Shown here one piece after another: positions 8,528 to 17,807 of a stretch of DNA of 49,302 nt (positions are counted from its first letter, which is position 1; the number at the start of each line of letters is the position of its first letter). Position numbers and translations under genes: made by a program. The notes under the pieces are model-generated. The model was not told the origin of the DNA, did no database searches, and worked only from the letters and a program-made list of their open reading frames with translations. The stretch spans positions 1-49,302 of the forward strand of contig MFTO01000001.1 in the NCBI GenBank assembly GCA_001786835.1. The letters run 5' to 3'. The DNA is from Candidatus Nomurabacteria bacterium RIFCSPHIGHO2_01_FULL_40_20 (GTDB taxonomy: Bacteria; Patescibacteriota; Minisyncoccia; Phycocordibacterales; UBA9973).

Positions 8528-8860
8528 TTATTTATGCGCGTTGATTTTGGCAGCGAGGATGAAGTCGTTCTCGGAGAGTCCACCGATGGCGTGGGTGGAG
8601 AGCTCTAGTTTTACTTTATTGTAGTTTATGTGGATATCTGGATGGTGTCCTTCCATTTCCGCAATATCAGCCACGAGGTTTACAAAATTTATAGCACCGA
8701 TAAAGTCCGCGAATTTGAATTCTTTGGAAATTTGCTTCGCATCCTCGCTCATAGTCCACCCCTCCACATCCGGCAGATAATTTCTCGCTTCTTCCGGAGT
8801 AAAGGGGTCTATATCCCCTCCCTCGCATGGTATGCATTTTTTCTTTAATAAGTCGTTCAT
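8528..8860 (-). CDS. Pterin-4a-carbinolamine dehydratase
   Basis: EMEGHHPDIHINYNKVKLELSTHAIGGLSENDFILAAKI signature. Confidence 0.92.
   Translation of the reverse strand: MNDLLKKKCIPCEGGDIDPFTPEEARNYLPDVEGWTMSEDAKQISKEFKFADFIGAINFVNLVADIAEMEGHHPDIHINYNKVKLELSTHAIGGLSENDFILAAKINAHK
8536..8560. repeat. Right copy of 25-bp direct repeat (3' end of pterin dehydratase gene)
   Basis: gcgcgttgattttggcagcgaggat. Confidence 0.9.
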
Positions 8861-8872
8861 AGGGCAATTATA

Positions 8873-9598
8873 CTATTTTAACCAACGATTTACCACTTCT
8901 TCTAAATGGTCTAAATTTTCAAGTATAAATAATTTTCTATGAAATTCATGAGGACTTATATCTAAATTTCTGATTACTTTTTCATCATAAGGGACTTTAA
9001 GAACTTTTTCAGAGAAAGCATTTTGTAATTCCCCACTCGAAGACATGAGCCCAGTACCAAAAGCTTTTATTTCTCCATCTTCTTTTATCAGTCCAAACTC
9101 ATAGCCATACCAGCCAAGTTTAGCAATATGGTCTTTATTTTCCTTATTTTTTGCTTTCACTATTGCTCGTCCAAATTTTTCCAGAATTCTTGCATATTGC
9201 GGAATAGCCAAGAATGGAACATGCCCGAAAACATCATGAAAAATATCCGGCAAAGGTGTGTAGTCTAAATCTTTCTTCTTGCGGATAAAGTTTGTAATTC
9301 TGTGTTTTTTATCCGCTAAGGCTCCGACCCACTCTACATTGTTTTCATAAGTTATATCGGTCATTTCTATTTCCCAACTTGTGAGCTTCTTTAATTTTTT
9401 ATTAATTTCCAGAAAGTTAGGAATATACTCTGTGCTCATCCCGAGCGCATCCCAACCTTGTTTGTGTAATTTTGTGGCTTTACCTCTTAAATTTTTCATT
9501 TGTTTTTCGCAAAGCAATTTCCAAACCTCATTCTCTTCTTTGGAGAACTTTTTGAATGGAATTACCCCACCTCCTTGTATAATTTTTTGGTTTTTCAT
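8873..9598 (-). CDS. phhA: Aromatic amino acid hydroxylase (phenylalanine 4-monooxygenase-like)
   Basis: YTPLPDIFHDVFGHVPFL and WYGYEFGLI iron-ligand motifs; 241 aa, catalytic domain only. Confidence 0.92.
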   Translation of the reverse strand: MKNQKIIQGGGVIPFKKFSKEENEVWKLLCEKQMKNLRGKATKLHKQGWDALGMSTEYIPNFLEINKKLKKLTSWEIEMTDITYENNVEWVGALADKKHRITNFIRKKKDLDYTPLPDIFHDVFGHVPFLAIPQYARILEKFGRAIVKAKNKENKDHIAKLGWYGYEFGLIKEDGEIKAFGTGLMSSSGELQNAFSEKVLKVPYDEKVIRNLDISPHEFHRKLFILENLDHLEEVVNRWLK

Positions 9599-9621
9599 AA
9601 TTAAATAGATTAAAAATAGAT

Positions 9622-9692
9622 AATAAAAAAACGCCCAGCGGGCGGTCTTTTATGTTTAGAAATACAAACAAAAAATTACCGCTCCGCTGGGC
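9622..9692 (-). terminator. Long-loop terminator/attenuator candidate just upstream of the hydroxylase
   Basis: Minus strand GCCCAGCGG...CCGCTGGGC stem followed by GTTTTTTTATTA, about 23 nt before the phhA ATG. Confidence 0.65.
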
Positions 9693-9770
9693 AGAGATAA
9701 TAATTCTTTGAATTTACGATTCTAAATTTATTCACCATATAAATCTATACAATATATCTTCTTCTGTCAA

Positions 9771-10409
9771 TTACCTACTGACTAATACTTTTATTCCTAT
9801 GGCGACCAATACAGCGCCCATTGCTCGGTCAATTATATGCCTCCATTTAAAAATCTTTTTCTGGAACACTTTATGAGAAAATAAAAAGGAAACTATGGTA
9901 AACCAGACGAAGGTCATAAACATCATCTCCACACCATAAATTACTTTCACGAATTGAGGTGTTGCAGGGCCGACGACTTGAGTAAACAAAGCCACGAAAA
10001 ACAAAGTTGCTTTAGGATTTAAGACATTCACCAAGAATCCATTTTTTATCGCATCAAAAGGAGAGAACGAATCCGCATTTTCTTTAATTGTTATTTTTTC
10101 TAATTCTCCATCTGTTGAAGGTTGGGATTTCAGCATTTTATATCCGAGGTAAAGAAGATAAATCGCGCCAAGAACTTTTATGATATTAAATAAAACTATT
10201 GATTTGGAAATTACTAAACCCACACCTGCCAAAGAATAAAAAACATGCACGCTTATTCCAAGCGCCACACCGAGCGCTGTATAAATGCCAATTTTGCGCG
10301 AATAAGACAGACTGTTTCGGCTCACCACGATAAAATCAGGTCCCGGACTCATCACTGCTAAAAGATGAGCTATTACGACGACGGCAAATTGTGCTAAAAA
10401 TGGGGTCAT
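9771..10409 (-). CDS. LysE/RhtB family exporter
   Basis: HLLAVMSPGPDFIVVSRNSLSYSRKIGIYTALGVALGISVHVFYSLAGVG. Confidence 0.88.
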   Translation of the reverse strand: MTPFLAQFAVVVIAHLLAVMSPGPDFIVVSRNSLSYSRKIGIYTALGVALGISVHVFYSLAGVGLVISKSIVLFNIIKVLGAIYLLYLGYKMLKSQPSTDGELEKITIKENADSFSPFDAIKNGFLVNVLNPKATLFFVALFTQVVGPATPQFVKVIYGVEMMFMTFVWFTIVSFLFSHKVFQKKIFKWRHIIDRAMGAVLVAIGIKVLVSR

Positions 10410-11005
10410 AATCTCATCTTAGCATATTTTTTGCGGATATATTTCATAAACAAAAATACCAAGCCAAGCAAGATAGCCATCAGTATTATATTGCGGGCGA
10501 CGCCGATGCCGTTTAGAATGGAATCAATTCGGCTTCGGAAATACCAACCGAGCGCAAGATAAAGTGGAATGTAAATCAAAAGCGCGCCAGCGTCGAGTAG
10601 TAGGAATTTTTTAAACGGGATTTTGAGATAGCCAGCGAGGAATGGCCCGAGAAATCGAAGTTGTATTAAAAACCGGGAGCAGAAAATAACTTTGTTGATA
10701 TTTTTTTGTACCCACTCCATTCTGGACTCCACTTGTGAAGCAAAAATTCTTTTATATGCGCCTGTAATAAATCTATTCCCTCCTCGCGCTAAGAGATAAA
10801 TAGTGATATCAGACGCGATAACTCCGGTAAAAATGACCGGAAAGAGAATTAAACCGTTCAAATGCGGTCCTCCAGCGAGATACCCGAGAATAATAAAAAC
10901 ACCTTCCTCTGGAATAGGCACCAGCACATTGGCGGCAAAGGATAACAGCCATACTCCAAAATAAGAAAGCGCGCCTATTTGATTTATAATTTCTTGCGCC
11001 TCCAT
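10406..11005 (-). CDS. DedA family membrane protein
   Basis: ENVLVPIPEEGV-like N-terminus, FCSRFLIQLRFLGPFLAGYLKIPFKKFLLLDAGALLIY. Confidence 0.8.
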   Translation of the reverse strand: MEAQEIINQIGALSYFGVWLLSFAANVLVPIPEEGVFIILGYLAGGPHLNGLILFPVIFTGVIASDITIYLLARGGNRFITGAYKRIFASQVESRMEWVQKNINKVIFCSRFLIQLRFLGPFLAGYLKIPFKKFLLLDAGALLIYIPLYLALGWYFRSRIDSILNGIGVARNIILMAILLGLVFLFMKYIRKKYAKMRL

Positions 11006-11008
11006 TGT

Positions 11009-11908
11009 TTAGATATTTTCTCGCAGTTTGGCTATTTTGTAAATCGCAAAAACCAAGAGAATCGCTGCGACCCACTGCGTCGGCGCGAGCACGGTTTTAT
11101 ACAAAATCATATCTATCAAAATCGCAATAAACGGAAAAGTTAGTTCTAAGATAGTTGTGATGTGAACTGGAGTTCGCGCAAGCCCTTTGTAATAAATGAG
11201 GAGCGCTACCATGCCGGTGGATACTGCAATCAATGCAAAGAGGCCAAATTGAGGCGCTGTCGGCGCGGAAAGTGTCGCGCCTTTGCCCATAATTAAAAGA
11301 AGCGGTAGGGCTAAAAACAAAGTAAACAAAAATCGATAAAATGTGCTGACTTTCGCTTCAACTTTTGTCAAAAGCATTTTTGAAAAAGTAGTGCTAGAAC
11401 CCCACGCGAAAGCGGCGCCAAGCGCAAAGAGGGCGGCAATGATAGTGCCTTCGCCTGTCTCCCAATTCACCGCGCCATTTTTAAACGTCACAAAATAAGC
11501 AGAAACAAGCGCGAGCACAGCCCAGACTATGTATCGCCGGTCAAGTTTTTCTTTCAAGAAAATAGAAGCAGTCGTGATAGCAAAAATTGGTTGGAGTTTT
11601 TGAAGCAAAAATACAACAGAGAAAGAAATAAAATGCACTTTGAGTAGCGCGGTGGTGAAAAAAAGTGTGCCCAAAAGCCCGCTTAGAGCGGATATGAGAA
11701 TTATCAGAAACCATTCGTGTTTGGTAAGGTCTGTTTTGAATATACTTTTATAAACAAAAGGCAAGAGAATTATAAAACCAAAAAGATGTTCAAAGAATAT
11801 TATCGTGATGGGTGGGAGCGAATACAGATGTCGGCGGATTACTCCGTCTAGCGCCCAGAGTAGCGCGGCGGTAATAATAAACAGTGGTCCAGTATAATTT
11901 TTTAACAT
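11009..11908 (-). CDS. EamA/DMT family transporter
   Basis: 10-TM-like EamA sequence, two repeats, FLKEKLDRRYIVWAVLALVSAYFV. Confidence 0.85.
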   Translation of the reverse strand: MLKNYTGPLFIITAALLWALDGVIRRHLYSLPPITIIFFEHLFGFIILLPFVYKSIFKTDLTKHEWFLIILISALSGLLGTLFFTTALLKVHFISFSVVFLLQKLQPIFAITTASIFLKEKLDRRYIVWAVLALVSAYFVTFKNGAVNWETGEGTIIAALFALGAAFAWGSSTTFSKMLLTKVEAKVSTFYRFLFTLFLALPLLLIMGKGATLSAPTAPQFGLFALIAVSTGMVALLIYYKGLARTPVHITTILELTFPFIAILIDMILYKTVLAPTQWVAAILLVFAIYKIAKLRENI

Positions 11909-12231
11909 GAATCTAAATCTTTTTTTATTTGGGTAATTAATTCTTCCTCGGTGTTGAATTTTCTATATTCTCTTAAAAATTTATTTATATGAAGGACAAC
12001 TTTCTTTCCGTATGCGTTATCACGATATCCTATAAGATGAGCCTCAATTTTAGCATGAGGACCTATTACAATTCCAGCTCGATAAGTTTTTCCTTCCATC
12101 TCTGCTTTTCCGGTATAAATTCCTTCAGGGGGAAATTCACTTTCTTCTACTTCCAAATTCACTGTAGGAAACCCAATTTTTCGGCCATAACCGTCTCCTT
12201 TTATTACTTTTCCTGAAATAATGTAAGGCAT
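11902..12231 (-). CDS. Stand-alone riboflavin kinase domain
   Basis: SGKVIKGDGYGRKIGFPTVNLEVEESEFPPEGIYTGKAEMEGKTYRAGIVIG; no FAD synthetase domain. Confidence 0.85.
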   Translation of the reverse strand: MPYIISGKVIKGDGYGRKIGFPTVNLEVEESEFPPEGIYTGKAEMEGKTYRAGIVIGPHAKIEAHLIGYRDNAYGKKVVLHINKFLREYRKFNTEEELITQIKKDLDSC

Positions 12232-12233
12232 TC

Positions 12234-13583
12234 CTAATATCCATCACTTCCCAACCTTTCATCAATTCTATTCATATCGCGCGGAAACATGGAGGCTTCG
12301 CGGATATTTTTGAGTCCCAAAAGTTGCATAGTCATCCGTTCCGCGCCAAAGGCAAAGCCACCTTCGGGCGGTACTCCGTATTTGAAAGCCTCCAAAAACA
12401 TTTTTATTTTTTCCGGATCCATTTTCCATTCTTCCACATGCTTCATCAACTGATCATAATCACTAATTCTTCGGCCTCCCGAGAGCCATTCCACTCCACG
12501 GCAGAGCAAGTCCATGCCTTCATTGTATTCGGGCTCCTCGGGATTCGGATACACATAAAAGGGCTTTTTGCGCGTAGGGTACCCATAGATAAATACAAAG
12601 TCCGAGCCGGTTTCTTCTTTGATTATTTCACAAATCTGACGTTCATCTTCCGGATTGGTATCTTTCTCACCCCTGACATCGCGTTTAAATTTTTCAAAAA
12701 TTCTCTGTTGAACTTCACGCAAAGACAGAGTCGGAGTTTTTTCTATCATCACAGGTATGGTAGCGCCTAAAATTTTCAAATGCTCTTTATTTTTTTCTTC
12801 AACTTGTTTTAAAATAAACCGCACTGTTTCTTCTGCCATATCGCGCACGTCTTCCCATGAATCTATAAAACTCATTTCGGCATCAAGCGAAACAATCTCA
12901 GTCAGATGCCGAGTAGTGGAAGAAGGTTCCGCGCGAAAAATTTTATTTACAGAAAAACAGCGTTCAAAAGCAGACATGACAATTTGTTTATAAAGTTGAG
13001 GCGATTGAGTCAGATATGCTTTTTTGTCAAAATAACTCACTTGAAAAACTTCGGCCCCACCTTCGGCTGTCGCGGGAGTAATAGCTGGAGCTTGGAATTC
13101 AAAAAACATATTTTTTTTCATAAACTCTCTGAATGAATCAATAATAGTCTCTTGCACTTTGAAGACTGCTTGGATTTTCGGATGGCGCAAAACCAACGCT
13201 CTGTTATCCAGCTCTGTAGTGAGCTCTAGATTATAACCCTCAAGCGACATATCAAAAGGCAGTTCATGAGCGGGACTTAAAACCTCTATGCTCACAACTT
13301 CCAGCTCAATGTCGCCATTTTGCACATCCGGATTTATATTTTTCTCCGGTCGTTTGTTCACAATGCCTGAAACTTTTAAAACCCACTCCGGTCTGATTTC
13401 TTTTGCTTTTTCTATTGCTTCTGTGTGACTCGGCAAAACTACACACTGTACAATACCCGTCATATCTCGAAAATCGAAAAAGACCATCTTGCCCTGGTCA
13501 CGCCTAATATTTACCCAGCCCGCCAGAACAACTTCTTTGCCGATGTGTTCTTTTAAGTTTTTAATAAAAACTCTATTTCGCAT
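12234..13583 (-). CDS. aspS: Aspartate--tRNA ligase, archaeal-type (possibly non-discriminating)
   Basis: OB fold plus class II motifs: FRAEPSSTTRHLTEIVSLDAEMSFI, GMDLLCRGVEWLSGGRRISDYDQL, GFAFGAERMTMQLLGLKNIREASMFPRD. Confidence 0.9.
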   Translation of the reverse strand: MRNRVFIKNLKEHIGKEVVLAGWVNIRRDQGKMVFFDFRDMTGIVQCVVLPSHTEAIEKAKEIRPEWVLKVSGIVNKRPEKNINPDVQNGDIELEVVSIEVLSPAHELPFDMSLEGYNLELTTELDNRALVLRHPKIQAVFKVQETIIDSFREFMKKNMFFEFQAPAITPATAEGGAEVFQVSYFDKKAYLTQSPQLYKQIVMSAFERCFSVNKIFRAEPSSTTRHLTEIVSLDAEMSFIDSWEDVRDMAEETVRFILKQVEEKNKEHLKILGATIPVMIEKTPTLSLREVQQRIFEKFKRDVRGEKDTNPEDERQICEIIKEETGSDFVFIYGYPTRKKPFYVYPNPEEPEYNEGMDLLCRGVEWLSGGRRISDYDQLMKHVEEWKMDPEKIKMFLEAFKYGVPPEGGFAFGAERMTMQLLGLKNIREASMFPRDMNRIDERLGSDGY

Positions 13584-13646
13584 CCCATTAGAAATTTTAA
13601 TTTATAACTCTTATTTCCATTGCCCGCCGATTGAATTTCTAACGGG
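13584..13646 (-). promoter_or_regulatory. 63-nt leader element with 13-bp terminal inverted repeat abutting the aspS start codon
   Basis: CCCATTAGAAATT (13584-13596) and AATTTCTAACGGG (13634-13646). Confidence 0.6.
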
Positions 13647-13674
13647 ACAAGTAAAACCAGTATAGCACGGAAAT

Positions 13675-14694
13675 TTAATCTCCGTTCTTGGATAAATCAG
13701 TAACGGATTTGCCGTTATGAAGATTGTCCACCACTTTTGCTATCAATTTTGCCGTAGGCATGATTACTAAATTCTTGATAAGCTTTTGTTTCCCAGAAAA
13801 ATCACACGTATCGGAAAACCAAACTTCTTTAAAATCTACAGAATTCAGATTCTCTACTGCTTTACCGGTGAGAACTCCGTGCACGGCAGTAAAGTAAACA
13901 TCTTTGACTCCCCTTTCTTTCAAGACTTTAAAAGTTTTCACCGCAGTTCCGCATGTATCCGCTAAATCGTCCGGGATAATCGAGTGGTAGCCGGCTGGGT
14001 CGCCGATGACTTCCATCACTTCACTATGATTTACGGATTTTGGGTCGCGAAATTTATTAATCATCACAATGTTGCTCGGAATTCCGAGCGCTTGAGCGAG
14101 TTTTCGGCAAGAAGGCGCTGCCCCTAAGTCCGGCGCAACAATTTTAAATTCTTCCAGATTAAAGTTCTTAGATTTGATTTGATTAATCAAAAGGTTGCTG
14201 GTATCAACGTTTACTATCGGTATGGTAAGCGGATGCGCGTTGTAACTACTCGGATTATGCAATCTCAAAACAACAATTCTGTCCGCTCCGGCCATTTGCA
14301 GTCGCATCGGAACTTTTTGCACCAGTATCGGCTCGCGGTAATTGGAAGGTTTGTCTTGTCTGGCATACGGCAGGCACGGCATAACCACAGTGATGCGATT
14401 CGGCTCGCCTTGTTTCAAGGCGTAAACCATGGATTCACACTCATCCAAATCATAGCTAAGGGCTTCTTTGCTCCCAAACCTCGGCTGAAGTATCAGATAC
14501 ACATCGCAATCGCGAATTGATTCCGTATGGTGCGCTATAAAACTTCCGTCGCTAAATTCTTTATAAACAGAACCGTCCAACTCTGTATTTAAAAGTTGCG
14601 CAACTTCTTTGGCCAAGAAAAGGTTTGTCCCGCTCGGGCTACCAAAAAGCTTAAAGGGATAAGGGTTTAAACTTTGTTCACTTGAATGCACCAT
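13675..14694 (-). CDS. prs: Ribose-phosphate pyrophosphokinase
   Basis: FGSPSGTNLFLAKEVA..., VVMPCLPYARQDK, PDDLADTCGTAVKTFKVLKERG. Confidence 0.88.
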   Translation of the reverse strand: MVHSSEQSLNPYPFKLFGSPSGTNLFLAKEVAQLLNTELDGSVYKEFSDGSFIAHHTESIRDCDVYLILQPRFGSKEALSYDLDECESMVYALKQGEPNRITVVMPCLPYARQDKPSNYREPILVQKVPMRLQMAGADRIVVLRLHNPSSYNAHPLTIPIVNVDTSNLLINQIKSKNFNLEEFKIVAPDLGAAPSCRKLAQALGIPSNIVMINKFRDPKSVNHSEVMEVIGDPAGYHSIIPDDLADTCGTAVKTFKVLKERGVKDVYFTAVHGVLTGKAVENLNSVDFKEVWFSDTCDFSGKQKLIKNLVIMPTAKLIAKVVDNLHNGKSVTDLSKNGD

Positions 14695-14729
14695 AAATGT
14701 GAGAGTATTCTAGCATAAAAAATAATAAA

Positions 14730-15290
14730 TCAAGACTTAGACACATTGCATATATATTTATAGTAGCCGTTCTTTATTTCTCGTTCCCATTCTGGACTAC
14801 CTATTATTTTATTTTTACCTAATTCAAGGTCTCTCAATTTTTTGAACCATTTGTTAATACTCGTATTCCCACCCATAGTAAGTGGGTGTTCTGTTCTACT
14901 GGAAGGATAGAATCTATTTTGAGTAATATGCCCAAATAAATCTCTAACTTGAGATCTAAAATAAAAAATGTGTGTATTAGTTTTTCCTTCTTCTACCAAA
15001 GCATGTCCTATATACTCTATTCGAACAGTTCCTAATCCTTCTACTTTATGAACAATATAACCCAATATTGTCTCCATGTTATTTGACAGACCTACTGGAG
15101 ATGATGGTAAAGAGAAGCTAATTTTAAAAACTGGGTCCTCCGGTATTGAAAAAGTACCTTCATTACTTAGATCTCTTTTTAGATTTTCAGATTCTTCGAT
15201 TCGCATTTGCCTTGATTTATTCCCTTGTTCCTCTTTGTGTTTCCTGAATATTGTCTGGTTTTCTGGTTTTAAAAAATCTTCTTCTTTCAT
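14730..15290 (-). CDS. Hypothetical protein
   Basis: ORF; likely start MKEEDFLKPENQ at 15290 overlapping the trpS stop. Confidence 0.6.
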   Translation of the reverse strand: MKEEDFLKPENQTIFRKHKEEQGNKSRQMRIEESENLKRDLSNEGTFSIPEDPVFKISFSLPSSPVGLSNNMETILGYIVHKVEGLGTVRIEYIGHALVEEGKTNTHIFYFRSQVRDLFGHITQNRFYPSSRTEHPLTMGGNTSINKWFKKLRDLELGKNKIIGSPEWEREIKNGYYKYICNVSKS

Positions 15291-16234
15291 ATATTTATAT
15301 TTACTCCTATTTTTTCTTTTATTTCGGCCATTTTGGCGGAGGCTACTTTTTTTGCTTTTTCGCTTCCTTCTTTTAAGATTTTGAGCGCTTCCGGTAGTCT
15401 TTTTTCCCACTCCTTCCTTTTTTCTCGCATTGGCGCGATGAATTTCTCTAGGTCTTCTATTAACATTTCTTTTAACTCTTTATACTTGCCGGTTTTTTCT
15501 TCGTAAAGAGGCAAAAGTTCGGAGGCAGGTCGCAAGAGGTTGTGAATAGCATAAACATTTTTTGGAATTCCCTCGCTGGAATCGGTGACAATACTCATCA
15601 CGCATTTTTTAATTTCATCATACTCGGCAAAAAGCGGAATAGTGTTATTATAACTTTTAGACATTTTTTGTCCGTCAGTGCCGGGCACCACTGCGACATC
15701 TTTCATAATCATCGCTTCAGGAAGTTTAAAGGTTTTACCGAAAATACGATTGAATTTTTCCGCGGTATCACGCGCAATTTCTAAATGTTGTTTTTGGTCC
15801 GCTCCCACCGGCACAATATCCGGACTGTAGAGTAAAATGTCTGCCGCCATCAACATCGGATAATTAAAAGTTCCGACATCGATTTCTTTATTTTTTGCTT
15901 CCGCATCCTTGAAAGCATGAGCGCGCATGAGGTATGGCATGGTCGTAATTGTTTCAAAAATCCAAGCAAGTTCTGTGTGCTCGGCTATGTCCGACTGTTT
16001 GAAAATTATCGCTTTCTTTGGGTCAAGTCCGATAGCTAAGAAATCAAGCAAAACCGCCATAATATTTTCCTTCATTTCTTTTGGATTCTGCACAGATTTC
16101 ATAGCATGATAATCCACAATAAGCGCATAGACTTCGTATTCACTTTCTAAATCCACCAATTGCTTCATCATGCCGAAATAGTTGCCAATATGGGGTCGGC
16201 CCGAAGGCTGAATTCCTGACAACAATACTTTTTT
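15287..16234 (-). CDS. trpS: Tryptophan--tRNA ligase
   Basis: LSGIQPSGRPHIGNYFG, MAADILLYSPDIVPVGADQKQHLEIARD, DGQKMSKSYNN. Confidence 0.95.
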   Translation of the reverse strand, partial: KKVLLSGIQPSGRPHIGNYFGMMKQLVDLESEYEVYALIVDYHAMKSVQNPKEMKENIMAVLLDFLAIGLDPKKAIIFKQSDIAEHTELAWIFETITTMPYLMRAHAFKDAEAKNKEIDVGTFNYPMLMAADILLYSPDIVPVGADQKQHLEIARDTAEKFNRIFGKTFKLPEAMIMKDVAVVPGTDGQKMSKSYNNTIPLFAEYDEIKKCVMSIVTDSSEGIPKNVYAIHNLLRPASELLPLYEEKTGKYKELKEMLIEDLEKFIAPMREKRKEWEKRLPEALKILKEGSEKAKKVASAKMAEIKEKIGVNINI

Positions 16235-16354
16235 CATACCATCTATACTAACATACTTCGGCCTACTCAGCATAAATATATTTGTCCACATTTTAATAAC
16301 ATAGAACTCCCCTATTTACCTTTCTCTTTTTTTCTCTTGTGCTAGGATGAAAGT

Positions 16355-17746
16355 ATGGCTAAAAATCCTAAAAACAATCTGCGCTTGCCTCCACAAAGCC
16401 TGCCTTCTGAGCAAGCTGTGCTCGGCTCTATTATGCTTCGCAAGGACGCGATTCATGAAGTGGAAGACATTTTACGTCCTGATTCTTTTTATGCCGAAAA
16501 ACACAAAATTATTTTTCAAGCCATGCTTGACCTGTCACTTGCAAACGAGCCGATAGATATGCTTTCCCTTTCCACCAAGCTTGCTGAAAAAAAAGCACTG
16601 GAGAGAATCGGTGGCAATCAATACCTCGCAGAAATAGTGAACACTGTGCCTTCTTCTACAAATGTAAAACACTACGCGGAAATTGTGCAGAAAAAATATA
16701 TATTGCGAAGCTTGATTGAGGCCGGAGACTATGTTTCCTCTGTCGCTTTTGACGAAAACGATGACCATATAGATGATATCTTGGATATGGTTGAAAAAAA
16801 AGTTTTCGGTGTGGTTTCTTCGCCTAAAAATCAAAAATTTATAAACCTCAAAGACGCTCTGCCGGAAGCGTGGGAACGATTGGAGAGATTGCACGAACAC
16901 AAAGGCGCGCTTCGCGGACTTGCGACCGGTTTTAGAGATTTGGATACTATGCTCTCCGGACTTCAAAAATCCGACCTCATCATCCTCGCGGCTAGGCCTT
17001 CTATGGGTAAGACCACTCTGGCGCTAGACATCGCGCGACTCTCGGGAGTCGTTCATGAAAAATCTGTGTTAATCTTTTCTCTGGAAATGTCTTCCCAGCA
17101 ACTCGTAGACCGAATGCTCTCGGCGCAATCACGGGTGAATGCTTGGAACTTGCGCACCGGCCACCTTTCTTCCGACCGAGAATTTTCGCTTTTACGTGAT
17201 TCACTAGATAAACTTTCTAAAGCAAAAATATTTATTGACGACCAACCCGGAAATTCAATTGTCCGAATGAAAGCGCTCTCTCGTCGACTCAAAGCCGAGA
17301 AAGGGCTTGACCTTATCGTTGTGGACTACCTGCAACTCATGACCACGAGTAAAAATTATGATTCCATGGTAAACCAAGTGACTGAAATTTCCCGCTCGCT
17401 CAAGTCACTCGCCAAAGAGCTTGACGTCCCTGTGCTTGCGCTCTCTCAACTGTCTCGCGCGGTGGAGAGTCGTGGAGGCAAACCTCGCCTATCGGACTTG
17501 CGTGATTCGGGTTCTATTGAGCAGGATGCCGACGTGGTGATGTTTATCCACCGAGAAGATAAAGGTAAAGACGAATCAGAGAGAACCAACATCGCCGAAA
17601 TTTTAATTGAAAAACACCGCAACGGTCCGACTGGAAAAATTGAACTCTACTTTGATGAAAAAACCACGACTTTCCAGACACTGGAAAAAAGCAGTCTCTC
17701 TGAATTCTCCGCGCCAAAAATAGGTGGTGAGTTGGATGAATTCTAA
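16355..17746 (+). CDS. dnaB: Replicative DNA helicase
   Basis: LPPQSLPSEQAVLGSIML, LIILAARPSMGKTTLALDIA, VDYLQLM, LSQLSRAVESRGGKPRLSDLRDSGSIEQDADVVMF. Confidence 0.96.
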   Translation: MAKNPKNNLRLPPQSLPSEQAVLGSIMLRKDAIHEVEDILRPDSFYAEKHKIIFQAMLDLSLANEPIDMLSLSTKLAEKKALERIGGNQYLAEIVNTVPSSTNVKHYAEIVQKKYILRSLIEAGDYVSSVAFDENDDHIDDILDMVEKKVFGVVSSPKNQKFINLKDALPEAWERLERLHEHKGALRGLATGFRDLDTMLSGLQKSDLIILAARPSMGKTTLALDIARLSGVVHEKSVLIFSLEMSSQQLVDRMLSAQSRVNAWNLRTGHLSSDREFSLLRDSLDKLSKAKIFIDDQPGNSIVRMKALSRRLKAEKGLDLIVVDYLQLMTTSKNYDSMVNQVTEISRSLKSLAKELDVPVLALSQLSRAVESRGGKPRLSDLRDSGSIEQDADVVMFIHREDKGKDESERTNIAEILIEKHRNGPTGKIELYFDEKTTTFQTLEKSSLSEFSAPKIGGELDEF

Positions 17747-17752
17747 ATAAAA

Positions 17753-17787
17753 AAACGCAGTAGATATTACTATCTTACCGCGTTTAT
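17753..17787. terminator. Bidirectional hairpin between convergent genes
   Basis: AAACGC-ag-TAGATA-ttac-TATCTTA-cc-GCGTTT. Confidence 0.6.
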
Positions 17788-17807
17788 AAAACTTTAATGC
17801 TCTACTA

